Positions 34,802 to 41,900 of a DNA stretch of 48,638 bases are shown one piece after another (positions within the stretch are counted from its first letter, which is position 1; each line of letters begins with the position of its first letter). The notes below the pieces were generated by a model. It was not told where the DNA came from. It did not search any database and saw only the letters and a program-made list of their open reading frames with translations. The stretch is from Desulfobulbaceae bacterium. GTDB taxonomy: Bacteria; Desulfobacterota; Desulfobulbia; Desulfobulbales; Desulfocapsaceae. The position numbers were made by a program, and so were the translations under genes. The stretch spans positions 1 to 48,638 of the forward strand of contig JAFLKM010000064.1 in the NCBI GenBank assembly GCA_019163335.1, read 5' to 3'.

Positions 34802-35305
34802 CTACTGATCGAACAGTTGATGCAGGATAAGGATTCCATCAGGGGTGAAGGGTTCCTGCAAACTGCGCTGGAATACCTTGGGCACGGTCATAAACATCCC
34901 ACCGGCAATTTCCTCCGGCTGCAGGATAAAGGGGCCGTCATGGGTACAGCGAAAAATCCGGCCCCAGACACGGTTGTCGGCATCCTCAAAATATCGATCA
35001 AAGAGGGGCAGCAGGGGTACCCCGGAAACCCCGAGTTCCTCAGTCAGTTCGCGGGATGCAGACTGTTCATAGGACTCGCCGGCCAGCACCACACCGCCTG
35101 CGGCCACATCCCAGTATCCGGGATAGATATCCTTGATGGTGGTTCTTTTCTGGACGAAAAGCTCTTCCTGCCGGTTAAAGACCAGGATATAGCTTGCCCG
35201 ATGGATAAGGCCCTGACTGCGCATGCAATGACGGGGAAGGGCACCCGTCACCTGGTTCTGCCGATCTACGATCTGCACAATCTCGTTGGCCGGCAGGTTA
35301 CCCAC
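34802..35305 (-). CDS. NUDIX hydrolase (YfcD-like)
   Basis: A 167-residue protein with GTG start at 35305 preceded by AAGGGAGA. The Nudix box GGVVLAGESYEQSASRELTE and EELGV (about residues 70-92) is intact. The N-terminal IVDRQNQVTGALPRHCMRSQG and HRASYILVFN match the YfcD/IDI-like subgroup. Substrate unknown (a nucleoside diphosphate derivative or isoprenoid-like compound). It starts 15 bases after the preceding gene, so the two form an operon. Confidence 0.9.
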   Translation of the reverse strand: MGNLPANEIVQIVDRQNQVTGALPRHCMRSQGLIHRASYILVFNRQEELFVQKRTTIKDIYPGYWDVAAGGVVLAGESYEQSASRELTEELGVSGVPLLPLFDRYFEDADNRVWGRIFRCTHDGPFILQPEEIAGGMFMTVPKVFQRSLQEPFTPDGILILHQLFDQ

Positions 35306-35320
35306 GCCTTTGTTCTCCCT

Positions 35321-35644
35321 TCAATCAGCCATTTCCATGGGGCGTCCGCAACACACCGGCACTGCGTCTCCCCCTTTGAGATGCATGTATTTATTGCAGG
35401 TGGTGCAGATCACTGTGCACTCTTCGGCGGCCTTGTCTTCGGTATAAGTGGTGGCCCCGGGAACGCCTTCAATAACAAATCTGGCCAGATTCTGCTTCAG
35501 CGGAATATACTCGCCGATGGCCGTCATCCGCTTATTCTCCCGGGCACAATCCACAACCTTGCGCCACAGGGTCTCCATGGACGCCGTCTCCTGCTCATTC
35601 TCCGGAATAAATTCGACAATATTTTTATCTACATGGATTTTCAT
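35321..35644 (-). CDS. Unknown domain with C-terminal desulforedoxin-like Cys4 finger
   Basis: A 107-residue protein with a strong GGAGG site before the ATG. Residues 1-75 match nothing I know. The C-terminus CTTCNKYMHLKGGDAVPVCC (Cx2C-x14-CC) resembles the desulforedoxin iron site, and the N-terminal domain of the superoxide reductase encoded 3 kb away (Cx2C-x15-CC). It probably binds iron or zinc and may carry electrons. It is followed by the NUDIX gene and lies downstream of the flavodiiron gene's terminator, so it may have its own promoter. Confidence 0.7.
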   Translation of the reverse strand: MKIHVDKNIVEFIPENEQETASMETLWRKVVDCARENKRMTAIGEYIPLKQNLARFVIEGVPGATTYTEDKAAEECTVICTTCNKYMHLKGGDAVPVCCGRPMEMAD

Positions 35645-35721
35645 GCTTTATTGTTCCTCCTTCCTATTTTTCTGCATCCGTAGTTTTTCAACAACCAGGG
35701 TGTTCAACTGTTTACAGTACC

Positions 35722-35775
35722 AGATAAAAAAGGAAATCAGACAGTCGGCCATTACACCCCTTTTCTGATTTCCTT
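35722..35775 (-). terminator. Rho-independent terminator after the flavodiiron gene
   Basis: On the minus strand AAGGAAATCAG (35775-35765) pairs with CTGATTTCCTT (35740-35730), followed by TTTTTATC. It lies about 65 bases after the flavodiiron stop and separates that gene from the next pair on the same strand. Confidence 0.75.
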
Positions 35776-35840
35776 CCACGAACAACCTGAGGCGCTCCCC
35801 CAGATCTCCAAGGGGGCCGAAGGGGCCAAAGACAACATCC

Positions 35841-37034
35841 CTATTTTTTCGCCTTCAAGGCCTGACCGATCTTATGGCCCAGAGCCGCACAGTTGGCCAG
35901 ATCACTGGTTTCAGGGACATACTTCACCTTGATGCCGTCATCGATGAGATCAAACTTCATCTCGGTCATGGCCTCATTGAGCAGCTTCACCGCCTCACCC
36001 GACCAGCCGAAGGAACCGAAGGCGGCACCGATCTTGTTGGTTGGGCGCAGGCCGCGCATATACATGAGAAAGCCGGCCATCCTCGGCAGCAGCCCGTTGT
36101 TCAGGGTCGGACAGCCAAGAATAATGGCGCTGGCATCGAGGACCTCTTTCATAACATCGCTGCGATGGTTGTAACGCAGATTGTACAGCTTTACGGAGAT
36201 CCCCTCATCCTGCAGACCATTGGCAACCTCCTTGGCCATCAATTCGGTGGAATGCCACATGGTATCATAGATGATCATGGCATTGCCCTTGCCCTCATTG
36301 CGGCTCCAGCGATCATAGGCGTCAATGGCCATCATCGGGTTAGACCGCCAGACCACGCCGTGATCCGGGGCGATCATCTTGATCTCAAGACCGCTCTCCT
36401 TGATCTTGGCAATGAGCTTCTTCACCAAAGGTGAGTAAAGGGTCAGGATGTTGGCGTAATATTTGGTCAACTCCTCCATCAGGATGGAGGGATCAATCTG
36501 ATCGTCAAAACGCTCACTGGTGCCAAGATGCATACCGAAGGCATCACTGGAGAAAAGGATCTTGTCCTCTTTCACATAGGTGAACATGGAGTCCGGCCAG
36601 TGGAGCATGCGGGTCTCCATAAAGGCGAGGGTTTTTCCGCCCAGATCAAGGTCCTGACCCGGCACGACAACCTCATAGGGCCAGTCTTCGCGGTGAAAAT
36701 GCTGGATCAGTGCCTTCTGCCCCATGGTGGAGCAGAAAATTTTCTCCGGCTTGATCAACTCGACCATATCCGGCAGAGAACCGGAATGATCCATCTCCAC
36801 ATGGTTCACCACGATATAATCAATCTTCCCGGGATCAACAATTTCGCTGATACGGGCGATCAGATCGGCCTTCATCGACTTTTTCACCGTGTCGATAAGG
36901 GTAATTTTCTCTCCCATGATCAAAAAGGCGTTATATGTGGAGCCTCTGTTAGTGGAGTATCCGTGGAAATCACGAACATCCCAGTCTATAGCCCCTACCC
37001 AGTAAATATTTTCAGCAATCTTGATTGGATTCAA
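35841..37034 (-). CDS. Flavodiiron protein (rubredoxin:oxygen oxidoreductase)
   Basis: A 397-residue enzyme that reduces O2 to water, or NO to N2O, using electrons from rubredoxin. Diiron ligands: H78, E80, D82 and H83 in NHVEMDHSG, H145 in MLHWPDSM, D164 in SSDAFG and H225 in APDHGVVW. The flavodoxin domain (about 250-397) starts MIIYDTMWHSTE with FMN loops GCPTLNNG and GSFGWSGEA. The start is TTG at 37034, with AGGAGG a few bases upstream and no better ATG. It follows a DsrE-like gene after 15 bases and a rubredoxin gene, its likely donor. Confidence 0.94.
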   Translation of the reverse strand: MNPIKIAENIYWVGAIDWDVRDFHGYSTNRGSTYNAFLIMGEKITLIDTVKKSMKADLIARISEIVDPGKIDYIVVNHVEMDHSGSLPDMVELIKPEKIFCSTMGQKALIQHFHREDWPYEVVVPGQDLDLGGKTLAFMETRMLHWPDSMFTYVKEDKILFSSDAFGMHLGTSERFDDQIDPSILMEELTKYYANILTLYSPLVKKLIAKIKESGLEIKMIAPDHGVVWRSNPMMAIDAYDRWSRNEGKGNAMIIYDTMWHSTELMAKEVANGLQDEGISVKLYNLRYNHRSDVMKEVLDASAIILGCPTLNNGLLPRMAGFLMYMRGLRPTNKIGAAFGSFGWSGEAVKLLNEAMTEMKFDLIDDGIKVKYVPETSDLANCAALGHKIGQALKAKK

Positions 37035-37049
37035 GGTCCTACCCTCCTG

Positions 37050-37400
37050 TCAGAAATTGATAATTTCAAATCCTTGTTCAATATAGTTCGCCATTCCCGG
37101 ATGCCCTGACATGTCATCAAGGAGGGGAAGGCCTGCTTTATTAATATCTTCGAGCACCTGCATCTTGGCAGAGCAGGCACGACAGACCCCTGCAAGCAGG
37201 CCCTTCTCGAGCATCTGCCGATAGAGGGCATTGAGAAAATGCCCATCCTGACTGATCTCGGGGATCAGCTTGGTCGCCTCACCCTCAATGATGATTTTAC
37301 ACTGATGCCCCTTTGCCGCAAGCTCCAGGCCATTGAGCAACACATGGATAAAACACATGGCTTGGCCCTGAAAGGCGACCAGCAGAATTTTCTTCGGCAT
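37050..37400 (-). CDS. DsrE/DsrF-like small protein
   Basis: A 116-residue protein with the DsrE-like start KKILLVAFQGQAMCFIHVLLNG and central Cys pair GVCRACSAKM. Such proteins bind or relay sulfur or redox equivalents via Cys. AGAAGGAG precedes the ATG at 37400. Its tight coupling to the flavodiiron gene suggests it serves redox defence, perhaps sensing or handling sulfur species; this is inference. Confidence 0.75.
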   Translation of the reverse strand: MPKKILLVAFQGQAMCFIHVLLNGLELAAKGHQCKIIIEGEATKLIPEISQDGHFLNALYRQMLEKGLLAGVCRACSAKMQVLEDINKAGLPLLDDMSGHPGMANYIEQGFEIINF

Positions 37401-37580
37401 TCGATACTCCTTCTTTTATGCAAACAGACATAAAAATAAATCAGTTATGGGACACAAAAGCATACCGTCCCATAACTGAATTGATGGTGAAACTCCGGCA
37501 GAAACAAGGCTTCAAGCTGCGCTACACAACCCTCACCCCGAAAAACGGGAGAAGCCCTTTTCGCGGTTTATTTCCTTAAA

Positions 37581-37692
37581 AATGAGGATTTATGTCCACG
37601 AGCCGTCATTCCCACGCAGGCAAGAATCCATAACACACTGAGTGTAAGAAACTGGATTCCCGATAAAAGCAGTGGGGAATGACGGTATGGTT
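37581..37692. repeat. Intergenic repeat A, copy 4
   Basis: AATGAGGATTTATGTCCACG, CCGTCATTCCCACGCAGG, GGATTCCCGATAAAAGCAG and GGGAATGACGGTATGGTT follow in order. It abuts the 67-base tandem duplication of the rubredoxin gene end. The part 37401-37580 shows no clear feature. Confidence 0.85.
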
Positions 37693-37826
37693 GTTTCAAA
37701 ACGGCCCCTAAACAGCGGTAAAGTCGTCCTTTGTCGCCCCGCACACCGGGCACTCATAAGTTTCAAAACGGCCCCTAAACAGCGGTAAAGTCGTCCTTTG
37801 TCGCCCCGCACACCGGGCACTCATAA
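37693..37826. repeat. Perfect 67-base tandem duplication of the rubredoxin 3' end
   Basis: 37693-37759 and 37760-37826 are identical as far as I can read, each starting GTTTCAAAACGGCCCC. The second unit contains the last 16 codons and stop of the rubredoxin gene; the first is a downstream copy carrying the same Cys codons ([14 protein letters not shown] and stop) but no start, so it is a non-functional remnant. Confidence 0.9.
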
Positions 37827-38188
37827 CTGTCGGGAACGTCTTCAAAAGCGGTGCCGGGGGCGATCCCTGCAGCAGGTTCACCCTTTTCCGGATCATAGAC
37901 ATAGCCACAAATGTTGCATCGATATTTTTTCATGGTTCCTGTACTCCCTGAAGATTGTGCAGGTGTCTCCTGCGTTTTCATATTTTCCGCCTGCACAGAC
38001 CCCGGTCCAATCAGCGGTCTGAAGGCCTTCTTACTTGCCCCGCAGACCGGACAATGCCAGTCCTCGGGAAGATCCTTGAAGAGAGTCCCTTTCTCTATCT
38101 TTCCCTTCCGATCCCCCTTATCAGGATTGTAGATGTACCCGCAATTAACGGTCTGACACTGATACATTTCCTCTGGTGCTGCTGCCAT
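37775..38188 (-). CDS. Double rubredoxin
   Basis: A 137-residue electron carrier with two rubredoxin folds joined by a Ser/Gly/Thr-rich linker (about 70-84). Domain 1 has the unusual spacing CQTVNC (Cx4C) plus CPVCGASK; domain 2 has the classical [13 protein letters not shown] plus [11 protein letters not shown]. Cx4C spacing is known from variant rubredoxins of sulfate reducers. It is the likely donor to the flavodiiron protein and superoxide reductase encoded either side. AAGGAG precedes the ATG. Its 3' end is duplicated downstream. Confidence 0.93.
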   Translation of the reverse strand: MAAAPEEMYQCQTVNCGYIYNPDKGDRKGKIEKGTLFKDLPEDWHCPVCGASKKAFRPLIGPGSVQAENMKTQETPAQSSGSTGTMKKYRCNICGYVYDPEKGEPAAGIAPGTAFEDVPDSYECPVCGATKDDFTAV

Positions 38189-38235
38189 ACTCTTTCTCCT
38201 TGACGATGAATCAGAAATTGCCTTTCAGAGAGAAA

Positions 38236-38610
38236 TTATGCCTTCCATGCGCCATGGAGGTTGCAATACTCCCTGGCCGTCACCTTGTCCGCCTTGACCG
38301 CGAAAATGGCCTCCGGCGCATCGCCGGGCTTCAAAAACTGACGATAACAGGCATCTCCGGCGATCAATTCTATCCATTCGATATAATGTTTCTCTTCCAT
38401 GGGATGGGCCACGCTGCCGACATTCACCTTATAGCCGCCATCCACCTTGGTAATCACCGGAACATGCTTTTCCTTGGCGGCATCGACGGTATTCTCATCC
38501 ATAAGAGCCATAGGTGCGCCGCAACAGACCAGCTCGCCGCCGCCTGCATGAAGAACCTCGACGATATTGCCACAGATATTACACTTATAAATTTCCATTT
38601 TTGTTGCCAT
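38236..38610 (-). CDS. dfx: Desulfoferrodoxin, two-iron superoxide reductase
   Basis: A 124-residue enzyme that reduces superoxide to peroxide without making O2. Centre I (desulforedoxin-like): C10, C13, C29, C30. Centre II: E47-K48-H49, H69, H75, C116 and H119 in EYCNLHG, all present. The start is the ATG at 38610, with AAGGAG 8 bases away. Neighbouring rubredoxin would supply electrons and the adjacent peroxiredoxin could remove the peroxide formed. Confidence 0.96.
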   Translation of the reverse strand: MATKMEIYKCNICGNIVEVLHAGGGELVCCGAPMALMDENTVDAAKEKHVPVITKVDGGYKVNVGSVAHPMEEKHYIEWIELIAGDACYRQFLKPGDAPEAIFAVKADKVTAREYCNLHGAWKA

Positions 38611-38759
38611 GTTCAAGTCTCCTTAAAAAGTTATTTCTTTTAGACAGAAATCTTAAAACGCTTTTCCCTTCACCAGTCACTGACCCATTGGCCAATGACT
38701 CAACACATTTCAACCTTATTCATTCAGCAGCAAATGTCATCCAAGGAAAGAACAGACGA

Positions 38760-39386
38760 TCAATCGTTGGCATGTTTACTGAGATAGTTAGCCACACCCT
38801 CTGCGGTGGGGGTCATCGCATCGTCCCCCTTTTTCCAATTGGCCGGACAGACATCGCCATGCCGTTCGGTGAACTGCAGGGCGTCAAGGACTCGCAAGGC
38901 CTCATCAACACTTCGCCCCAAAGGCAAATCATTGACCACCTGGCTGCGGATAAAACCTTCCTTATCAATGAGAAAGAGCCCACGCAGGGCGATGCCCATG
39001 GGCAGCAGGACGCCGTAACTGCGGGCGATGCTCTTGTCCAGATCAGCAACCAGAGGAAACTGGATATTGCCAATCCCGCCGGCATTGACGTCGGTATTTT
39101 TCCAGGCAAGGTGGGTAAAATGGGAATCCATGGAAACACCCACCACCTCACAGTTGCGCTCTTTGAACTGTCCTAGAGCCCGGTTAAAGGCAAGGATCTC
39201 GGAAGGACAGACAAAGGTGAAATCAAGGGGATAAAAAAAGAGCAGAACATACTGACCACGCAAGTCAGAGAGGGTGAACTGGTCATTAAATGAGTTGTCC
39301 GGCATGACGGCAGTCGCCTTAAAATCAGGGGCTTCATTGGTTACCAGGGGCTTGCAGATCGCTTCAGTTGCTGGGGTATCCATCAT
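38760..39386 (-). CDS. 2-Cys peroxiredoxin (AhpC/Prx1 type)
   Basis: A 208-residue peroxidase from the ATG at 39386 (AAAGGAAAG upstream; ATG at 39383 also possible). Peroxidatic C60 is in FTFVCPSEI and resolving C180 in GDVCPANW, with PLDFTFVCP and R145-region active-site residues. It reduces H2O2 or alkyl peroxides using a thioredoxin-like donor. It sits directly downstream of the PerR-like regulator gene, which probably controls it. Confidence 0.93.
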   Translation of the reverse strand: MMDTPATEAICKPLVTNEAPDFKATAVMPDNSFNDQFTLSDLRGQYVLLFFYPLDFTFVCPSEILAFNRALGQFKERNCEVVGVSMDSHFTHLAWKNTDVNAGGIGNIQFPLVADLDKSIARSYGVLLPMGIALRGLFLIDKEGFIRSQVVNDLPLGRSVDEALRVLDALQFTERHGDVCPANWKKGDDAMTPTAEGVANYLSKHAND

Positions 39387-39438
39387 CTTCTTTCCTTTTA
39401 TATTTGAAGTTATTGTCAAAACAGAGGAGCACCCGGAA

Positions 39439-39684
39439 TCAATCCTTGATCGCCTCCCGGCCTTCTGCGGTGATTCCATAGCGGCAGCGCTCAGGGCTGT
39501 CCACATAGCCTTTTTTCTTCAGGTCGGTCACGCGTGTACTCACGACCTTGGCATCAAGACCGGTCGCTGCCGCAATGTCTTTTGCGGCACAGGCACCGGC
39601 ACAATCGGCCATGGCCCGCAACACCTGTTTCTGCTCGTCGGTCAGTTCTGATTTTTTGCAACTGCATGCGCATCCACATCCCAT
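39439..39684 (-). CDS. Possible internal start: free winged-helix regulator
   Basis: Inside the fused frame the ATG at 39684 has GAGGAG at 39698-39693, spaced 8 bases, a near-ideal ribosome site. Initiation there would give an 81-residue protein with a Cys-rich start (C3, C5, C7, C9) and one winged-helix domain. So the second domain may be made both as a fusion and alone. Confidence 0.5.
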   Translation of the reverse strand: MGCGCACSCKKSELTDEQKQVLRAMADCAGACAAKDIAAATGLDAKVVSTRVTDLKKKGYVDSPERCRYGITAEGREAIKD

Positions 39685-40092
39685 CGTATCATCTCCTCGT
39701 AGTTCTTTTGTTTTTTCTTGACAGCGAGGACAGAGCCCAACAAATTCGACTCTGCATCCTGTTATAATATACCCATCCACTATCGCATGTGAAGGATAAT
39801 TTTCCTTTTCCGCACCTAAAAACACATTCTCTACCCGGTGGCATTTCACACAGACAACATGGTCATGGGCAGCGGGGTCGTAGTCAAACCGCATCTCCCT
39901 TCCACGTATTTCCAGCCTGCCGATCACACCACTCTCCACCAGCAATTCCAGATTCCGATACACCGTGGCCAGACTGATCTTCGGCATTTTCTTCCTGACC
40001 AGCCTGAAGAGCTCATCAGCGGTGATATGTTGGCTGTTTTGCTGCAATTCTTGTAAAATCAGTTCACGCTGGCTGGTCTTTCGGCACACCAT
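39439..40092 (-). CDS. Fur/PerR-type repressor fused to a second winged-helix domain
   Basis: A 217-residue open frame. Residues 1-136 are a complete Fur-family repressor: recognition helix ISLATVYRNLELL, metal-site AAHDHVVC, structural zinc CVKC and CPRC. At the position of PerR Asp104 the sequence reads VENV, so peroxide sensing is not assured. Residues 137-217 begin MGCGCACSCKK and form a winged-helix domain (IAAATGLDAKVVSTRVTDLKKKGY). No stop separates the two. AAGGAG precedes the ATG at 40092. It heads the oxygen-defence cluster and is its likely regulator. Confidence 0.85.
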   Translation of the reverse strand: MVCRKTSQRELILQELQQNSQHITADELFRLVRKKMPKISLATVYRNLELLVESGVIGRLEIRGREMRFDYDPAAHDHVVCVKCHRVENVFLGAEKENYPSHAIVDGYIITGCRVEFVGLCPRCQEKTKELRGDDTMGCGCACSCKKSELTDEQKQVLRAMADCAGACAAKDIAAATGLDAKVVSTRVTDLKKKGYVDSPERCRYGITAEGREAIKD

Positions 40093-40120
40093 CTCGGCTC
40101 CTTATCAGGAATGAGTCTCA

Positions 40121-40149
40121 AAACTAATGAGTCCTAAGAGCTGAGTCAA
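40121..40149 (-). promoter_or_regulatory. Candidate promoter with overlapping direct repeats upstream of the Fur-like gene
   Basis: On the minus strand TTGACT (40149-40144), 17 bases, then TAGTTT (40126-40121). The plus-strand hexamer TGAGTC recurs at 40112, 40128 and 40142 across this promoter and could be an operator. It does not match a classical PerR or Fur box. Confidence 0.35.
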
Positions 40150-40305
40150 GTTTTATTTTCCAGGGACGGGAACAAATAACAGAAGCTGAATATTCAGACT
40201 GGACTGATCTGGATGCACAGAAAGAAGAGGGAGAAGAGCGACAAGGCGGGAAGAAGGAAGGAGAAACGATAATTTAACAGACAGGAGCCACCGGATGTGC
40301 GGAGA

Positions 40306-41634
40306 TCAACTCTGGGGAAAAAAGAGGGCGGGCTGTGCGTAGCGAATCCTGAGATCCTGCTGGATCATGGGTTCCAGGATGGCATCAAACATCGAGCGCT
40401 GGCAATCCACCTGCGCCATGTGGCCGTTACGCTGGAAGGCCATGGCGCGGCAGCCGCCAAAACAGAGGGGCAGATACGCACACTCACTACATTGTGGCTC
40501 CTTTTTCCAGTGATCTAAACACCAGGTCTGCTGCCAATCCTCGCCTATTCCATGCCGGATGTCACCACAGGCAAGCTCCAGGTGACCAATCAGGGTGACA
40601 CACTTGTAAATGGTCCCGTCATGGTCCACGGTAAAGGCATCATCTATGTCCACCATGCAGGGACTTGGATACAATTTTGGGAAGGTATAGCCTCGCTGCA
40701 TGATCTCCGCACGCAGAGCCAGCGAGGCTGCGTGTATCCATGGCTCATCGTTGGTGCAGCAACCGCCGGTGAATTCGGGGTTTGCAAACTGATCGTTGAT
40801 CTGCATAACCGGATAGAACTGGACGCTTGCAAAATCGCCGGGCACAAACCCCCTTTCGGTCAGGGCATCAAGCAGGGCGGGAAAGATGGCGTGATTCTCG
40901 GCGGTATAGTTGCCGCTCAGGGTGATGACGCAGAGGCCCCGGCAGGCCAGAAGGTTTTCGACGATGAGCGACCAGCTGCCGCGCCCGTCCTTGAAGGGGC
41001 GGAAGCGGTCGTGATTGGCCGCCGTCCCGTCGATGGTAACCTTGATGCTTTGAAGCCCCAGGGCAACCAGCTCCTCCACCACCGTCGGGATGAGCAGCGA
41101 CCCGTTGCTCACCAAGGTAAACTCGAAAACCCCGCCCAGCGCCTCGATGGCAGGTTTGAGGCGTTCGGCAAGATAGTTGATGCGCTGAACATAAAGCAGC
41201 GGCTCGCCGCCATAAAAGTCAAGAATGAGCCGTTTCTTTTTCCCAGCGCTGAACCGGGCCAGCAAAAAAACCACCAGTTGGTCGGCGGTGGAGTCGCTCA
41301 TGGCAGCCGCCCCCTTGAGGCTGCCCTCGTAGCAATAGACACAGGCGAAATTGCAGGCCATACCCAGGATCACTGCCGCCCGCAGATTGGGGTTCAGGCA
41401 ATTGAGCTTTTCAAGGTAGCCGCCCATCTCTTTCTGTTCACGGGCCGGGTCGTCCACCACCATGGAAAGTTTAACCAGAGATGCAGTCAGCTCGGGGCTG
41501 GCGCTGTTGTCCTGAATGGCGGCCAGGGCTTCGCCGCTAACCATGGCCAGACCGCCGGTTCTAGTGGAGAAGAGCAGTCGCTTCTCCGGCTGGCCGGGCA
41601 GGGGGAAGATTTTCAGATAATGGGAAAGGGGCAT
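40306..41634 (-). CDS. Radical SAM/SPASM peptide maturase
   Basis: A 442-residue enzyme. The radical-SAM [4Fe-4S] motif is C94, C98, C101 in CNFACVYC, inside a TIM-barrel with DFYGGEPLL, LVSNGSLL and IDGTAANHDRFRP. The C-terminal SPASM region has CMVD, CVTLIG, CSECAYLPLCFGGC and a late DC, for auxiliary Fe-S clusters. The N-terminal 90 residues resemble a precursor-recognition region of RiPP maturases. The preceding gene encodes a 42-residue Cys peptide, its likely substrate. It resembles, from memory, the 'geopeptide' maturase group of Geobacter-like bacteria; unverified. Confidence 0.88.
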   Translation of the reverse strand: MPLSHYLKIFPLPGQPEKRLLFSTRTGGLAMVSGEALAAIQDNSASPELTASLVKLSMVVDDPAREQKEMGGYLEKLNCLNPNLRAAVILGMACNFACVYCYEGSLKGAAAMSDSTADQLVVFLLARFSAGKKKRLILDFYGGEPLLYVQRINYLAERLKPAIEALGGVFEFTLVSNGSLLIPTVVEELVALGLQSIKVTIDGTAANHDRFRPFKDGRGSWSLIVENLLACRGLCVITLSGNYTAENHAIFPALLDALTERGFVPGDFASVQFYPVMQINDQFANPEFTGGCCTNDEPWIHAASLALRAEIMQRGYTFPKLYPSPCMVDIDDAFTVDHDGTIYKCVTLIGHLELACGDIRHGIGEDWQQTWCLDHWKKEPQCSECAYLPLCFGGCRAMAFQRNGHMAQVDCQRSMFDAILEPMIQQDLRIRYAQPALFFPQS

Positions 41635-41651
41635 GACAGGACTCGGAGAAT

Positions 41652-41683
41652 GGCCCTTTGGGGGATGACTCCCTCAAAGGGCC
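41652..41683 (-). other. Stem-loop between precursor and maturase genes
   Basis: GGCCCTTTG(GGGGA) at 41652 on pairs with (TCCCT)CAAAGGGCC to 41683 around a short loop. It lies 8 bases after the precursor stop on the minus strand and 17 bases before the maturase ATG. No T-run follows; it could be a partial terminator or protect the 3' end of the peptide message. Confidence 0.65.
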
Positions 41684-41691
41684 GGGTTAGG

Positions 41692-41820
41692 TTAGCGATC
41701 GACAGAAGCAGATGATGGCGCACTGGGCCTACCTACACAACAAGCAGCCTCAACCGCCACCTCCTCCGGTTCCTTGCCACAATCCAAGACGACGACCTCT
41801 TCATTTTTTTCTACATCCAT
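41692..41820 (-). CDS. Candidate RiPP precursor peptide, 42 residues
   Basis: A short gene I translated by hand. It starts ATG at 41820, 5 bases after a full AAGGAGGT site, and stops TAA at 41692. The N-terminal half is acidic (MDVEKNEEVVVLDCGKEPEE), like a leader; the C-terminal half holds EAACCVGRPSAPSSASVDR. Cys residues are at 14, 27 and 28. It has no signal peptide. It sits between a TonB-dependent receptor gene (81 bases upstream) and the radical SAM/SPASM gene on the same strand, exactly where such substrates occur. Chemistry and processing site are unknown; Cys-based crosslinks are a guess. Confidence 0.8.
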   Translation of the reverse strand: MDVEKNEEVVVLDCGKEPEEVAVEAACCVGRPSAPSSASVDR

Positions 41821-41900
41821 GTCATACCTCCTTCAATTAAGGTTAATCCCAGAACCACCATAGTTCATGGGTAAAATCTGCGCGGGCTGTAAGTCCTGAC

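Noticed and set aside
37708-37759. A second, short rubredoxin gene downstream of the double rubredoxin
   Set aside because: It is an exact duplicate of the gene's 3' end without a start or the first Cys pair.
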